DNA from: Sweltsa coloradensis
Lineage: Eukaryota; Arthropoda; Insecta; Plecoptera; Chloroperlidae
Direction of reading: 5' to 3'
NCBI GenBank assembly: GCA_024449915.1
Contig: JAMZAV010006963.1
Span: 29,103-93,102, forward strand
Length of the DNA: 64,000 bases
Shown one piece after another: positions 45,204 through 56,969 of the stretch. Every line of letters starts with the position of its first letter. Position 1 is the stretch's first letter. The notes below the pieces were generated by a model. That model saw only the letters and a program-made list of their open reading frames with translations, had not been told where the DNA came from and did no database searches. The translations under genes were made by a program, and so were the position numbers.

Positions 45204-46263
45204 TAAGGAATATTCCACTTACTCGCCAAATACTGTACGAATAGATTTTTTAGAAGAGTATTTCGTCGCACGATTACAAATATGTACTTTGTTTTTCCGT
45301 GAAATAATAATCCGTGATTTAGCCGTTTTTTTAAAAAGCAGCAGTTTTTTAAAGCGGCTAAAAACGACTGTGACTCAGAACTGTGTTTTGATCCAACGCC
45401 GTCTGGATAAACTACATCCAGACCAAAGATGTTGGAATAGTATTATAGTAGGAGCAGATAGTTAAACAAAAAAAAAAATTTGTTCAAACGCGTGTTTTTA
45501 AACAAAGGCAGCCGCCAGGCGTAGCCGCAACATAATGTAAACAGATGGTGGACATTTTCAAAATTTAACCGCCTAGCGGAAAACGATAAAAGTTGACAAT
45601 GGGTCAATCAAACAAAACTGAAACGGTTCCTAGGTCTAGGCCTAGAACGTAGAAATTATTTATAATACAACAGTCTAGCCAATTCGTTCCTGTAGGATAT
45701 AGGCATTGGTATGTGAATACTAAAATTACTCACATTGACAAGGCCCTAGCTTAACTTGCCAACCAGGCTGCACGTTCATGTTCTGACACACATCCCGCAC
45801 GAAAAAACCTTACTTTGATGACTATTAAAGCTATTGTAGATAAGAATACCATGATAGTCCTAGGCTATGCAAAAATTCAAGACAAAATGCTCGTTTATTC
45901 TTTATCTCAATGATCTCGCGAAATCTCCTGTCACAACGAAAAAAAAAGAAAAAGAAAGACGGTGCAAATGTACATCCTGTGGGGTTTGTTTGTGTTGAGC
46001 GGATGGGGCAGCCACCGCCGTCCTGTATGTACATATGTACAAACATACGTACATTTAGTCTCCATTGGCCCTTGCTCAACACAGTTATGACGTAGTACCG
46101 TCCAAAGATGGCGCACGCTCGTTTTGGCGCGCAAACTGGGGGTCCATTTACTTCTTGTTTAAATTACACAAAAAACATTTTTTTTAAATAAAAAAAAGTG
46201 CAGTGACTATTAAGACATGATAAGAATTAAATAAACAATAAAATAGTAAGTGGAATATTCCCT
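45204..46263. mobile_element. TIR element, ~1.06 kb, superfamily unknown
   Basis: The ends are TAAGGAATATTCCACTTACT and, inverted, TAGGGAATATTCCACTTACT. It splits the family A words TTTTTC and GATTGCGCTCAAAA. The target duplication is 3 bp or less and unclear. No transposase seen. Confidence 0.7.
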
Positions 46264-46472
46264 ATTGCGCTCAAAAACGTGGCAGTTCTAAGTTCAAAGA
46301 TTTCGAAGGCCTCCAGAAAATTTCATCGCAATCGTAGTATCGGTTTAAGCCGGAATCCGTGTTACAAACACACAAAACTACAAAAAAAGTGGAAAAAAAG
46401 AAAAAAAACATTCCAGATTTTTTTCTCCAGTGTGATGAAATGGAATCTTCGCTTCGCTCGCTACGCTCATCA

Positions 46473-47140
46473 TCAGTATCACCACTGGTGATAGCTTTTG
46501 ACCTTCTAACATTTGAAAACATTAGATAGAAAAACGTCTGCGCCACATAGGAAGGGAACACAAGAATGCGCCTTTGTTGCCCTGGAAACCGCGGCGAATT
46601 ATAAAAAACATGATTTTTTTTATTTTTAAAACCGTTTACAAATGAAAACGCGGTTTCATGTAGGCCTATACATGACAACAGCATATTTTTTTTTTTTTTT
46701 ATTTTGTAACTTAGTTTGTAGGCCTAATACCATAGGGCCAATACTGATCATGTATCAAGTCCACCACCATAGTCCTGCACACTATGTGCCATGTATTGTT
46801 ATTTATGTATTTATTAGTAATAATACTGCAACTTAAATACTCTAAAAACATAATAATAGGCCTCATGTGGTGATGCATGAAATTCGAAAGGTGGGGCACC
46901 GCATCGCAATACAAAAAATGATCATAACTTACAACAATGTGCGCGTCAAGCAAGGTTATATTGGTGTAGGGGGCAGGAGGGTGGGTGGCGCGATCTTGTT
47001 AACTAGCCTACTATTGGACGAAAGCGCACGGCTTCATATATAATTTTGATTGTTTGGATCATTATATATTCATTTTCACTCAGTCACATCGAATTAATAT
47101 GTATAATTTGAAATAAGTAGAGTGATTGTTAAGCGACTTG
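46473..47140. other. Unassigned AT-rich sequence
   Basis: A T-run lies at 46686-46700. No gene or known repeat recognised. Confidence 0.4.
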
Positions 47141-47411
47141 GTAGGGGGGGGGGGGGAAAGGGGGGCTCTCGACGTCGTGGTCGTTATCGTCTTTGTCATC
47201 GTTCGTTGTGTCATTGACATTGTCGTCGGGTAGATCAAGGTTAAGGGTGGTGTCCCTGAGACGCGTTGCCAGGCTCGCCTCTAGTTTTCGATGAGTTTTA
47301 TATACTCCCACTGCTCGCTAGCTGATGTTTGCAAGGTGGAATTTTTCTCTTGAATCGCCTTGTACGATTAGCAGAGCCTCGGGGCCAATTTCTACCCCGG
47401 GCCATACGGGG
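47141..47411 (-). mobile_element. SINE-like family C, 3'-truncated
   Basis: Reverse complement of the family C head (CCCGGGGTAGAAATTGGCCC) through the GACAATGACACAACGAACGA region. The CCTTAATCCAAATAAAC tail is missing. A 13-G run lies at ~47147. Confidence 0.7.
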
Positions 47412-48050
47412 GAACTTTTTGATTTCAATAAAGATTTATTTATTTTATTCCAATTTAAATTACAAGATTCATCAGTGTTTCAAAAACTTGCCAGGTTCGT
47501 GAGCGGATCAATACTTTCACAAGCGTTTCGAAGATCTTAATTACAATTTTGAAAGGAAAACTTTTGCATAAGTCGGTTAAATAACTCATGTGTTTTTAGA
47601 TAGCTTCATGATTAATTAAATCGAAAACACCCTGGCTAGGTTCCTTTTGATTGAGAGATTGAGCTCCGTCAAGTTCAGCTGCATCTTCTTACGAGGCAAC
47701 GTTCGTGGGACTTGAGCTGTCAGTTCAAACTCGAAGCTCACCCGCTTCTTCTTGCGGATGCTAGGTTTCGGGGTTAGAGCTGTTGCGTAGGCAAGGTTTG
47801 TATAGCGTATTCCTTGCACTTGTTATTTGCCTACGTACCTTTGGACAGCGCGCCCAGGTGAGTGCTGCCACAGCTAGACTGACGGGTAGACACAATCAGT
47901 GCAGGAGCTCGGTTTTATTAGTTTCTCTCCGCACTCTTAGTAAGCAAGTTTTGCAGAAACAGATTGTATATATATATATGTATATATTCGACGGCGGTTT
48001 TACCAGATCCTTTTTTTTATCTTCATTATATATGTTATTTTAATTTGTGG
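47412..48050. other. Unassigned, next to the Penelope-like element
   Basis: A 67-codon minus-strand frame (47616-47819; KKKRVSFEFELTAQVPRT) looks charged and protein-like but is unrecognised. TA repeats lie at ~47967-47987 and a G-run at 48049-48057. Confidence 0.35.
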
Positions 48051-48144
48051 GGGGGGGGCGGGTATATGTTAAATAATTATTTGTTGAATGGGGCTTTTTT
48101 CCGCGAAGATAACAAGGAGGTTCACACTTACCCTCCCTTGCCCG

Positions 48145-48175
48145 TGTTTCGGAGACGTCACTTCTCCATCTTCAG
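48145..48175 (-). ncRNA. Hammerhead-like core in the Penelope terminal repeat (a)
   Basis: The minus strand reads CTGAAGA, a GGAGA...TCTCC stem, then GAAAC. This matches the CUGANGA - helix II - GAAA core of hammerhead ribozymes, which are known in Penelope-type terminal repeats. The cleavage-site strand was not confirmed. Confidence 0.5.
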
Positions 48176-48388
48176 GCGACGTGTCGGCAGAGACTTGTTG
48201 GCTTGGGCCTGTCCCTCGCAGACTGATCAATCCTCACGCCGTCGTTAGATCTCGATTGTTTACGTGTGCGTCATCTCGTGCGATTTCTTAATTTCGAGTC
48301 TACTCCCTTCGTCACAGTCCGGTTTTGGTTGTAGTGACCCTGTCAGCAACAAGACGCTCCGTTTACGTCACTACACTTACAGGTGGTG

Positions 48389-49720
48389 TCAGGAAGTGGC
48401 AACATGTGTGTGGCGGACGTGGTTTTTTGTTGTGAAGCTGTAAAACGGCTTCCAGGACAGAGGCAAGTCTTTGTCCATCATCTCGTTTATTGAGACTCGT
48501 CGGTCCGCTCCAATCTCAATAGCCTCACGGATATTCGTACTGGAAGCTCTTTGATAGATGCTACATACTGGTATTTTCAAAGTTAATAAGATGGCCGGTC
48601 TCTTGGCGGTTGTGCTAACCGGAGACGTTCTCTTCCTACTGTTGACAGCAGCACGGTGTTCTCCCCGTCTTACTGATATGCGTGTTAGTTGTCCTACATA
48701 CAACTCGTCACAGTATCCCAAGGCACCTCATAAACACCCTGAGCCTCGATGGTTATGTGCTCTTTTAGCTTGCGTAGCATTGTACTATCTTCCTATACGG
48801 GCGATAGTCGTTTTCACAACGTTATGTTTTCTTAACCAACTTGCCTATTTTTTTCCCAGGGGACGTTTCCCGTAAGTATGAGAGATGCATAAAAGCTAGC
48901 GGTTTTTCTTCTTGTTTGGGTCGCGTACTTTAGCAGTTAGAGTATTTTTTAAGGAGGCCCTGCTAATAGTAATATAGAATATCCGTTTTTCAAAAATATT
49001 CTAGGTAACATGTTTCCTTGGCTAGATTTTCATTGTTCCGGAGAGTTTCACGAACGAGAAGGTGAGAGAGTTACCGACCGCGTTTTAATTGGGCGGGGTG
49101 GATGATGTGAGCGGGCTATTAAGGTATCTACCTTGTTGGTAATGCTTCCTATACAGAGTGTGGCCCAGCGTTCCATCTCTCTTTATAAACACAAACTCTA
49201 GGAATGGAAGACGTCCGTTTCTCTCTATCTCCATATTACACTTGATATTAGGATTGTAAGCTGTTTATAAGTGTTAACAAGTCATTAAGTTTATTAATCC
49301 CATGGGGCCAAATAGAAAGAAATCGGGGGTCAACATATCATAAAGTAACTTGGCCTTATGGGAGATGTTTCTATGGCACGTTCTTCGAATGTGCTGATAT
49401 ATTAGCTACAGCAGGCGACAGTGGCTAACCCATGGGTGCTCCTTTGACTTGTTTGTATCCCTGTCCCTCATATTGAAATAGGTGTTGGTCGACAGTGTTT
49501 TATGCAGAGTTATCATACCTCGGAATCTGTAATTTGCGCATATGTTGATGGTTTCTCGACTGGGACATATAAAAAGGATTCGAGCCTCAAGACTCACCAC
49601 AAATCGGTGTCAGTCACTTTGTAATCTTGAAGGATTTCATTAGATGAATAAGCATTTTTTTAACGTATGACCGGGCGTCTTCAACATAAGGCTGTAAATA
49701 TTTAGCAAGATGCTTACTAC
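48389..49720 (-). pseudogene. Penelope-like RT and GIY-YIG endonuclease
   Basis: Reading down the minus strand (frameshifts corrected): LAKYLQPYVEDARSYVK, DLVVSLEARILF (RT palm region), VKGAPMGSP (motif B-like), KLNDLLTLINSLQ and IERNGRLPFLEF with GTLGHTLYRK. Then come HNVVKTTIARIGR and YCDELYVGQLTR ... EHRAAV, the GIY-YIG nuclease core, ending IREAIEIG ... LPLSWKPF. Order and spacing fit Penelope-type proteins, which copy themselves from a nicked end. The last 110 codons (48389-48721) are open. The catalytic YVDD-type motif survives only as YVD. Confidence 0.88.
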
Positions 49721-49953
49721 GGCTGAAGAGGAGAATGAACGATAACTGACAATGGGTCTCAGGGTGTGTCTTGGTTTATGTATTTGGGTAAACGTATAAT
49801 TTAGGCACCCTAGAAGACTTTTCTCAGGGTACTTAGGTACTGATGTTTTTTAGAGTCAATTTCGAGGCTAGTATTTTAGCTCTTGTCGTCTTTCTAAATA
49901 AGTCTATCGACCATAAGTCTATAAGTCTGTCCGAGCGACGGTGCGGGGCAAAC

Positions 49954-49983
49954 CTGAAGATGGAGAATGTGCTTCTCCGAAAC
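49954..49983 (+). ncRNA. Hammerhead-like core in the Penelope terminal repeat (b)
   Basis: The plus strand reads CTGAAGA, a GGAGAA...TTCTCC stem with a short loop, then GAAAC. The stem is perfect. Its orientation is opposite to copy (a), as expected of inverted terminal repeats. Confidence 0.55.
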
Positions 49984-50065
49984 GTCGGGACAGGTAGGGG
50001 TTACGTGTGACGCTCCTTGTTATTCTTCGCGGGTGAAACAACCCATTCAACATAATTATTTAATA

Positions 50066-50113
50066 TATATATATATATATATTATAATATAATATATATA
50101 TATATATTATGCA
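50066..50113. repeat. AT microsatellite
   Basis: Long TA dinucleotide run at the right edge of the Penelope-like element. Confidence 0.9.
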
Positions 50114-52029
50114 CGTAGTTTTCACGAACAGTGCTATAGATCATCCAATTTGGTTTAGGGTTTTGTTCGTGTTTTCCTCTTCTCTCTAGCAGGCCTACAC
50201 AAGGACCGTTGTCAGCTGGTCCGAGCGTTTCGCTGGAATCACATCAGCCATCATCAGACGAAGTCCCTAACAGACTCAGGAAAAACCTAGCTTGTGCTTC
50301 TGCCTCGACTGCAGACGTGGAATTCCACGGTTCACACTCACAGATCTTGCCTAACTCGATCAGTATTGCCTCTCATGTAGGGCAAAAATGCTACTTTTCG
50401 GTGATTCAACAGTTTCATCATCTACATTCGTTGCACAACACGTTGCAGATCAGGGACATGCTATTAGATTTTGAGGGACAGAGTAATTGCTTCTACTGAC
50501 CGTATTCATTCCATATTATAAGGAAGCACAGAAATGAGAAGAGCCTCATAGTTTATAACCAAAAGGTGATGGAAAACGCCTACTCAGAACATGGAAGTCC
50601 ATCATAAACCTTTGCCATAAACCGTACTTAACCGCATACATCCTCAAACTTTGCTAAATGCTCCGAAACCATGATACCTGCACTGTAAGTCTACGGCTCG
50701 TACAAGAAGTCAGACTACCCTACTGGTCAAATATTCAAACGTGTTTACCTTCCACAAGTCAGGCCCAAGGACAAGAAGTCATCAAAGAAATCTATCCCAC
50801 AAGTTCTGGTCAAGCAGACTACCGTACTTCATCTAATCAATACATGACATGTTTTTTCTAAACTCCTTCCACTGCTATAATATTCCTGTTAGTTTTAACT
50901 TCTTTGCATTGCCTTGTTTATTATGTTTGTTTTATGTTATATTGTGTTTTTTGTTTTTTTGTTCCCTCTTGAAAAGTTTTTTGTAGTTTGGTTTTTACTT
51001 GGAGTGGCTTTACTTTCTTTGACAAGATTGGTGGAAATCCATGAAACGTCAGATTAAATAAACAATATACGTGGTAAACTGAAAGAAGTTAAATTAATTA
51101 TTTAAAGATGGTAACATATATTTATATATATGTTCTTTGTAGCTTTCGTGATTCCTGGGTTATGTTAAGTTATAACTTTACGGAAATAATCACGCTTTAT
51201 TGATGTTTAAACAATATTTAATTAAAACTTCAACTTCACGTTCAGAAGACTATGCTTCCATTTTCAAGAAGAGTTTGGTATAGAACAATAAAAACAATAA
51301 AACATCAGCAACACAATAAAAATAGAAACAAACTTAACGCCTTACAAAGGCAAACCACATAGTAATACAAAAGCAATCAGGTGCATGAAAACTTTTTAAT
51401 TCTTTCTACGGGGAGCTTATGTGGAGGCAACCGCAAAGTTGAAAGCTTTGCTTAGAACAATTTGCTTGCTTCATTAGCTGTATAAATGTGAAGAAGAAGA
51501 GTGATAGCTTGAGACTCTTCTTCGTATGTGTGTTAGCTGGAGCCTTGGCTTCGCGAACCGCGAGTGAGGAGCTTCCAGGCAACACATCGTGGGTTTGAAA
51601 GGCCTCTGCGGATGGAATGCTACTTTTCCCCGAAACGTCAGGAGGAGAGAGGGTAAAGTCAGCTGACCCTCTTCTTTAATAAATTATTCGCGGCAAAAAG
51701 CCCCAGTAAAAAACAATATGTTTATATATAGATATTATATATGAATATAAGCTTTTTGCTTAAAATCTTATATTCATCCTACCCAACTCATGGCGATGAG
51801 ATGTGTTTGGTATTTATCCTTGGTGATCTTTCAGATTTGACAGCTACATGCAGTCATCTGTTGGATTTATGTCATTGAGGTCAAAATCACAACAATAGCA
51901 GTTTAGGTAAAAAGTTTTGTTCTGTGGTCCATAGCCTCAATTGGTGAGCTTATGGCACGTTAGCCGGAGGTTCGGGGAAGGGAACCCCAGTCGGGGCAAA
52001 CTTTTCGACACTGCTATGAATCAATAATA
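50114..52029. other. Fragments of Penelope-type terminal repeats and unassigned DNA
   Basis: Words of the type GAAACGTCAG recur at ~51043 and ~51635, each near TA microsatellite (51117-51130, 51720-51740). They look like remnants of Penelope terminal repeats. An open frame at 50209-50499 is unrecognised. A tRNA-like stretch at ~51930-52000 (GTTAGCCGGAGGTTCGG) is too degenerate to call. Confidence 0.4.
50227..50257 (-). ncRNA. Hammerhead-like core, solitary
   Basis: The minus strand reads CTGATGA, a GCTG...CAGC stem and GAAAC. The conserved CUGAUGA/GAAA boxes are exact, but helix II is offset by two bases. Probably from a Penelope-type terminal repeat. Confidence 0.45.
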
Positions 52030-52755
52030 TATATATATGAAAAACAAGGATCTTGGGTAAACCGCGTCCAACCAGGCAGAACCTGGGGTCCCGACGTTTC
52101 TCTGCACTACGTCAGACATTTCAAGGTTGATTGTTACTCGACGGAGGTTTGGGTCACAGTGGTGGCGAAGCCCTGCAGCGCCCGCCGGCCTTATAGAGCC
52201 CCTCGGATTGAAGGTGCGGTCCGGCAGGGTTATATAGAAAATAGGGTGCGGGCGGCGAGGTCATATCGTGAAAAGGTCGGGGCGGCGATGTCCTATCCGA
52301 AAAAAATCTACGGATGGTTGCAATTGAGAAACAAAATAGCACGCTTACTGTATATAAACCTTTTTAGTCCGGCTTCTTTCTAGGGCCTGATTTGGTTGTC
52401 TTTTGAAATGTTATTTGTGCTTAGAATTAGGAATCTGAAATTTGCACCACCTCTGAGGGATTTGGCTGAATAGGTATACGCACTACATTTCGAGGCATGA
52501 GTGCAGGTTTCCATCAAGAGGCCCGCCACCTATTTTCTATATACCTCGCCGCCCCGCACCTTCAACGAGGCTTATATAAGGCGGGCGCTGCGGCTTGCCA
52601 CCACTGTGAACTCCAACCTCCGTAGAGTCCAGTCAACCTGAAAATGTCTGACGTATTACAGACGAAACGTCGGTGGACGCCCAGGTTCTGCCCGGTTCAT
52701 CTTATTTTCGACGCGGTTTTTTTACCCAAGGATCCTTTTATTTATCCTATTACGG
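52030..52755. mobile_element. Inverted pair of Penelope-type terminal repeats
   Basis: Arms of ~230 bp (52030-52270 and 52520-52755) are inverted copies separated by ~250 bp. Each has the CTGAAAATGTCTGACGTA-type sequence followed by GAAACGTCGG, then GGCGGGCGCTGC and a CTTATATAAGG or CTTATAG box. No RT lies between them. Confidence 0.65.
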
Positions 52756-53113
52756 GCCAAAGTGCGAAACCTACAACAATCCTATATATATATATATAAT
52801 TTTACATATCTTTAGTTTATGTCTCTAATAATAATGTTAAAATTATATTTATGTGGCTTAGGTGGAAGAACATTTATGCTGGATTGAACCCTCCTCGCCT
52901 TTTTTGGTTGTTTGGTTTTACATGTTTCTTATGTATACTACTCTAACTCTACTCACAATTTTGGAAAAAAAAAATCTCAACCAAGTTATTATTGGTTTTA
53001 TAAAATCCTCCCTGCAACCGAACGTCGCAAAAATGTAGGGCTAATCTGCTCACAAAATTTTAAATTAAATGCAAAACAACATTTTGTTTCCAGTAGCTCT
53101 TTCTGTAATAAAT
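52756..53113. other. Unassigned AT-rich sequence
   Basis: TA repeat at 52786-52799. No gene recognised. Confidence 0.4.
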
Positions 53114-54713
53114 TAGGGTGTGCGAAGCTTTCGGTCGAATTATCGAATCCGAATCGATCTTTCAGGATTCTAATTCGCTTCGTTTTGGCCCAAATCCGAA
53201 ATCGTAAAATTCGAAGTATTCGAAAATTCGAATCCGGCGCCAAACTCCAAGAAACTCGCAAATATATCGATTGGTTCGATTTAATAGTTTGCAATCGATC
53301 ACGTGGATACATGTCCGCCGCGTACGTAAACGAAGACTTTCCCGTTCGCTTCTTGTTTGTGTCGACAAAACGCAATGTTTTATCTCGCACGTAGCATTCG
53401 AAACCAACAGTGGCGCTCTCCTCTTCTATCTCTTGGAACAATAGGTTTGTTTGGTTTGCTACACGAACTTACACTGTTACACTAGTGTAGGCTCACATGT
53501 CCTAAAAAGCGTTTTGCGTTTAGTGTAGTGTAAGTGTAGCCGTTTGTTTTGACTTCGTGTATTGTAAAGTGTAGAATTTCTACACAGCTCTAGGAGGTTC
53601 GTGTAGGGTGTAGTGTAAAAATTTTAGGCGCAACATTTGAAGAGAAACGCTTTAAAACATATAATGACACATTCTTCATTGGACAATCCTCCCGATATAA
53701 CTCCTAAATCAATTAATAGTCTATAATTACGTATTAGAAACTGATTCGCAGTATTGTATTTGTGGCACTATGTGTTTGTGATGAGGGTCAATGGCGTAGG
53801 GTACTCTAACCTCATTAGGATAACACTATTGAAGTTATGTTCCAAATAGCTTTTCATCGTCAGATAGTACACATTTTCTATCATTTTGAACTCATTTAGT
53901 GGCCTTAAACAGTAATGTTTGTTGTTTTTATTATGTTTTGTTTAGTTTGACAGTTCGATGTGAGCGAATTTAGTGTAGAGTGTAGCTTAAAAACGTTTTT
54001 TGGTTATCCTGGGTAAATTGGAGTGTAATTTTGATTTCAAGGCTTACACCTACACTCCCAAGTCTAACTAACACTAGGTAAACCAAACAGACCTAATGCT
54101 GCAGGCTGCTGCAGCAAGATGCGCAAGGCCCTACGCGCAGCGCGCTCTGTCTCTCTCACTCACGCGAGCCCTAGCCGGGACCGCTGCCAGCTCAGATGAC
54201 AGGCCCGGCCCGTGTTTACGTCAGTCAGTCATCTCCCTTCACATAGCGTGCGTTTTGCATTGAAAGATGCCTATCTCCGAAACCGTACCTAATAATAGTG
54301 CGGGTCTATGGAAAGGCAGGGGAACCATGGGATACAATAAAGTTATGTTTAAGGGCTCTAATATGCGGTCTTAAATGACAGCAAGGAATTTCATCGCGAT
54401 GTTATCTTGAAAGTAGAAACCAATGCAAAGATAAGATATGCCCTACTAACCGACCGCGTGAGATCAATACTTCGGCGTTTCAGAGAAGGCTGGATGATGA
54501 AGTGTTGTTGATTGGCTAAAGATCTCACGAGGGATTCCCGAAAACGTGACAACAAGAATGAAACTCAGGGACCATGAAATTATTGCATTTCTTATGTATA
54601 CTTGTTTCCGTGTGAGGAAAACTAATTTTGGATTCGGATTCGAATTCGGATTCGCAAATCTTTTGCTGGGATTCGAGATTCGAATTTGAAATAAAAATTG
54701 GATTCGCACCTGT
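53114..54713. mobile_element. Possible hAT-like element with TTCGAAT-rich ends
   Basis: The left end TAGGGTGTGCGAAGC and inverted right end ACAGGTGCGAATCC are similar. Both subterminal regions are dense in ATTCGAAT/GGATTCG words. The flanks are A/T-rich and the target duplication is ambiguous. Two overlapping open frames (52912-53394 +, 52998-53441 -) are side effects of the repeats. Confidence 0.5.
53442..54095. mobile_element. TIR element nested in the hAT-like element
   Basis: Ends TAGGTTTGTTTGGTTT and inverted TAGGTCTGTTTGGTTT. The subterminal repeats are rich in GTGTAGTGTA words. Non-coding, superfamily unknown. Confidence 0.65.
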
Positions 54714-54898
54714 AAATAAAATAGATTTTGTTGACTTAAGCTCTACTATATGCATGTACACATGGGTAGGGGAGGTCGTCGAGCATGCAGTACAGTAAGC
54801 TTTATCAAAAGTCTTTTTTAACAATAGGGCTGGCAATCATTCTGGAACTCTCTACCAGAGTACTACGGCAGCTACGCACGTCATCTGTAGTTTTTTTT

Positions 54899-54969
54899 GG
54901 TGGCTCGTTGTCTTGTGGTTAGCGTATCTGCTTCCAATGCAGAAGAAAGGCCCAGGTTCATTCCCGCCA
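54899..54969 (+). tRNA. tRNA-Gly(TCC)-like sequence, pseudo-tRNA or SINE head
   Basis: It has an A-box-like TGTGGTTAGCGT, a CTTCCAA anticodon loop with TCC, and a B-box GGTTCATTCCC lacking one G. The acceptor stem does not pair well, so a functional tRNA is unlikely. Family E begins ~60 bp downstream, so this may be the head of a tRNA-derived SINE. Confidence 0.5.
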
Positions 54970-55031
54970 AAATCAAAGTTTTTTACTTCTGTTTGGGACT
55001 TAAAGTCCATCAGTTCATGGTTAGGAGTATG

Positions 55032-55316
55032 TAAATGGTGACTTTGGAGCCATCCTAGCAACGAGGCACATAATAATTCAGAAGTTGTTCGAATCGGCCT
55101 GTTGATTCTGGCCGTTGATCCGCGGTGTTCGCATTGTCCTACCCGATTGCTATATTTCCTATTAAGAATTATCGATCAATGGTTGATAATCGCTCACGGT
55201 TGTCGCCGATTGCGTCGGGTCCTACAGGGTTGACTTTGGTCGCAGTGATTTACTGTTCCCACACTGAAAATCAGTTAGTTTATAACTGAGTGGGTAGACT
55301 CTAAATTTATACAATT
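55032..55316. repeat. Family E repeat, intact copy
   Basis: Runs from CTTTGGAGCCATCCTAGCAA to TAACTGAGTGGGTAGACTCT. The copy at 18810-20820 is split by a rolling-circle element, so this copy gives the empty site (~55163). Confidence 0.78.
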
Positions 55317-56061
55317 TTTTTTATTCATTTTTTTTTATTAATGCTGCTGATATAAACACTTTAGAAAGCCATTTTACAGACACAGCACACACACTATACA
55401 ACTCATTTAGGCCCACCCGCACATGTAATAACATACACACATGGCCGCTAAAATAACATATAACAAAACGTGGGGGGAGAATACAAACACAAAACTAACA
55501 TGTATATATTTAGGACAACTTTGGCATTGAACGGATAATTCACTGATGCAGATTGGAATGCGAGAGGTTAAAATGAAGGTCCCACCCAGTGGCGAAGCAT
55601 TGGGGGGGGGGGGGGGGGTAGGCAATGAACAGTACTCCACCTACTCAAAAAAATTAAAAATAAGAAAAATAATATCTAAACACGGTGCGGAGAAGTGAGA
55701 AATGGTTTTCAAACGTACGGTGCAAAGCAACCGAATGAACGCGTTACCATCTGCGCGGACGTGATCTTTCTCGTCTTTTCCGGCCCATTGCCCTAGCTTC
55801 TTGAGACACTAGGATTCGGTCCTTCCGAGCCTCCCCTCTTACACCTACAACTGCTAATGGTGCAGCGCTTGTCCACCCCCCCCCCTCCTAGGGTTTGAAA
55901 TTTTCCGAAAAATTGAAGTCGAGAAAAAAAACGGATATTTTCTCCCGTTTTTTCCAAAAATTGGAAAAATTTGAAAAATTGAAATTTCTTCACTTTTCAT
56001 AAAGTTTTACTATTACAGTTTGAATTAATTGGCATCTTTATGTAGTCCTAATTAATAATAA
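55317..56061. other. Unassigned sequence
   Basis: It contains a G-run at ~55602-55618 and an A/T-rich stretch of TTTCC/GGAAA words (55890-55990). No gene recognised. Confidence 0.4.
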
Positions 56062-56845
56062 CTAGGAAAACCTTAAGTCCGCCGCGTTGTTTGATGAGCG
56101 TAATTGGTTCATTGAGCTGCCATGTGTTATGGCGAATTTTTCTGTTGTTCTGTGGAAAAATCATTACTAGTTAATTTTTTTTAATTTAATTAATTAAATT
56201 AAATTAAATTAAAAATTAATTCAAATTTTTTAATTATTAATCGTAATTGTTAAAAAAATCGTAAATTGCGATTTTTTTAAGGAATAATTTTCTCTGATTG
56301 CGCTCAAATTTAACACTATATATAAATTCATAAAATTAAGTTCTGGCGAAAAAATCATGACAATCGATAAAGCATTAGGAGTTATAAGTCAAAGAATTGT
56401 TTAAAAAAGAAAAAAAACCGTAAAATTTTCTATTTTTAAGGATAAATATTTGTTTCAAATTGCCGCTCAAACTTCACAAGATATCTAAATTCATAAAATA
56501 AAGGTTGTGCAAAAATCATTAAATCGGATAAGGATGTAGGTTGTTATAAGTAAAGAATTTTTAAAAAATCTAAAAAATCGTAAATTGCCGATTTTCATGA
56601 TAAATAATTTCCGATTGCGCTCAAAACCGTGCAGTTTCAACTTCAAGATTTTCGAAGGCCCCATAAAAAGTTCATCTCAATCGGAGTACGGTTTAGCCGG
56701 AATCGTGCGGAGAAACAGACAAAAACAAAAAGAAAAAAAAAAAAAAAAAAAAAAAAAAAAACAAAAAAAAAAATTCCGGATTTTTTTTCTCCAGTAGTAG
56801 AATGGAATCTTCGCTTCGCTCGCTACGCTCGCTACGCTCATCCAA
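56062..56845 (-). mobile_element. Helentron-like family A element
   Basis: 3' terminus CTAGGAAAACC at 56062, 5' end at 56845 with an expanded CGCTCGCTACGCTCGCTACG run before CTCATCCA. Flanked by T on both sides; no target duplication. A 30-odd base A-run lies at ~56730-56770. Confidence 0.82.
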
Positions 56846-56969
56846 TTATTTATTGTTCGTTTATTTACATCTGGTTACCGTACCTACTATTGATGTTTAT
56901 AAATGATAGCCTACTATAAGGGTAAGACAGCAATACTACATAGCATTTTCCAAAATCTCTTGCAATTAT

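Larger units (their letters stand above)
43738..46472 (-). mobile_element. Helentron-like family A element, 3'-truncated, with two TIR elements inside
   Basis: Family A subrepeats run from 43738 (ATTATTTCGATTGCGCTC) to the 5' end GCTTCGCTCGCTACGCTCAT at ~46472. They are interrupted at 43790-44887 and 45204-46263. The 3' hairpin end is absent. Confidence 0.75.
48060..50070 (-). mobile_element. Penelope-like element with inverted terminal repeats
   Basis: A decayed RT plus GIY-YIG endonuclease ORF on the minus strand lies between two inverted copies of a ~120-bp terminal repeat (48068-48185 and ~49940-50065; landmarks TTAAATAATTAT, GTTGAATGG and CCGCGAAGA/TCTTCGCGGG). AT microsatellite follows on the right. 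Inverted terminal repeats and insertion beside AT repeats are known for Penelope-like elements. Confidence 0.83.

Noticed and set aside
52912..53441. Two overlapping open frames of 160 and 147 codons on opposite strands
   Set aside because: They cross a hAT-like end rich in palindromic TTCGAA words, which makes both strands open. No domain is visible.
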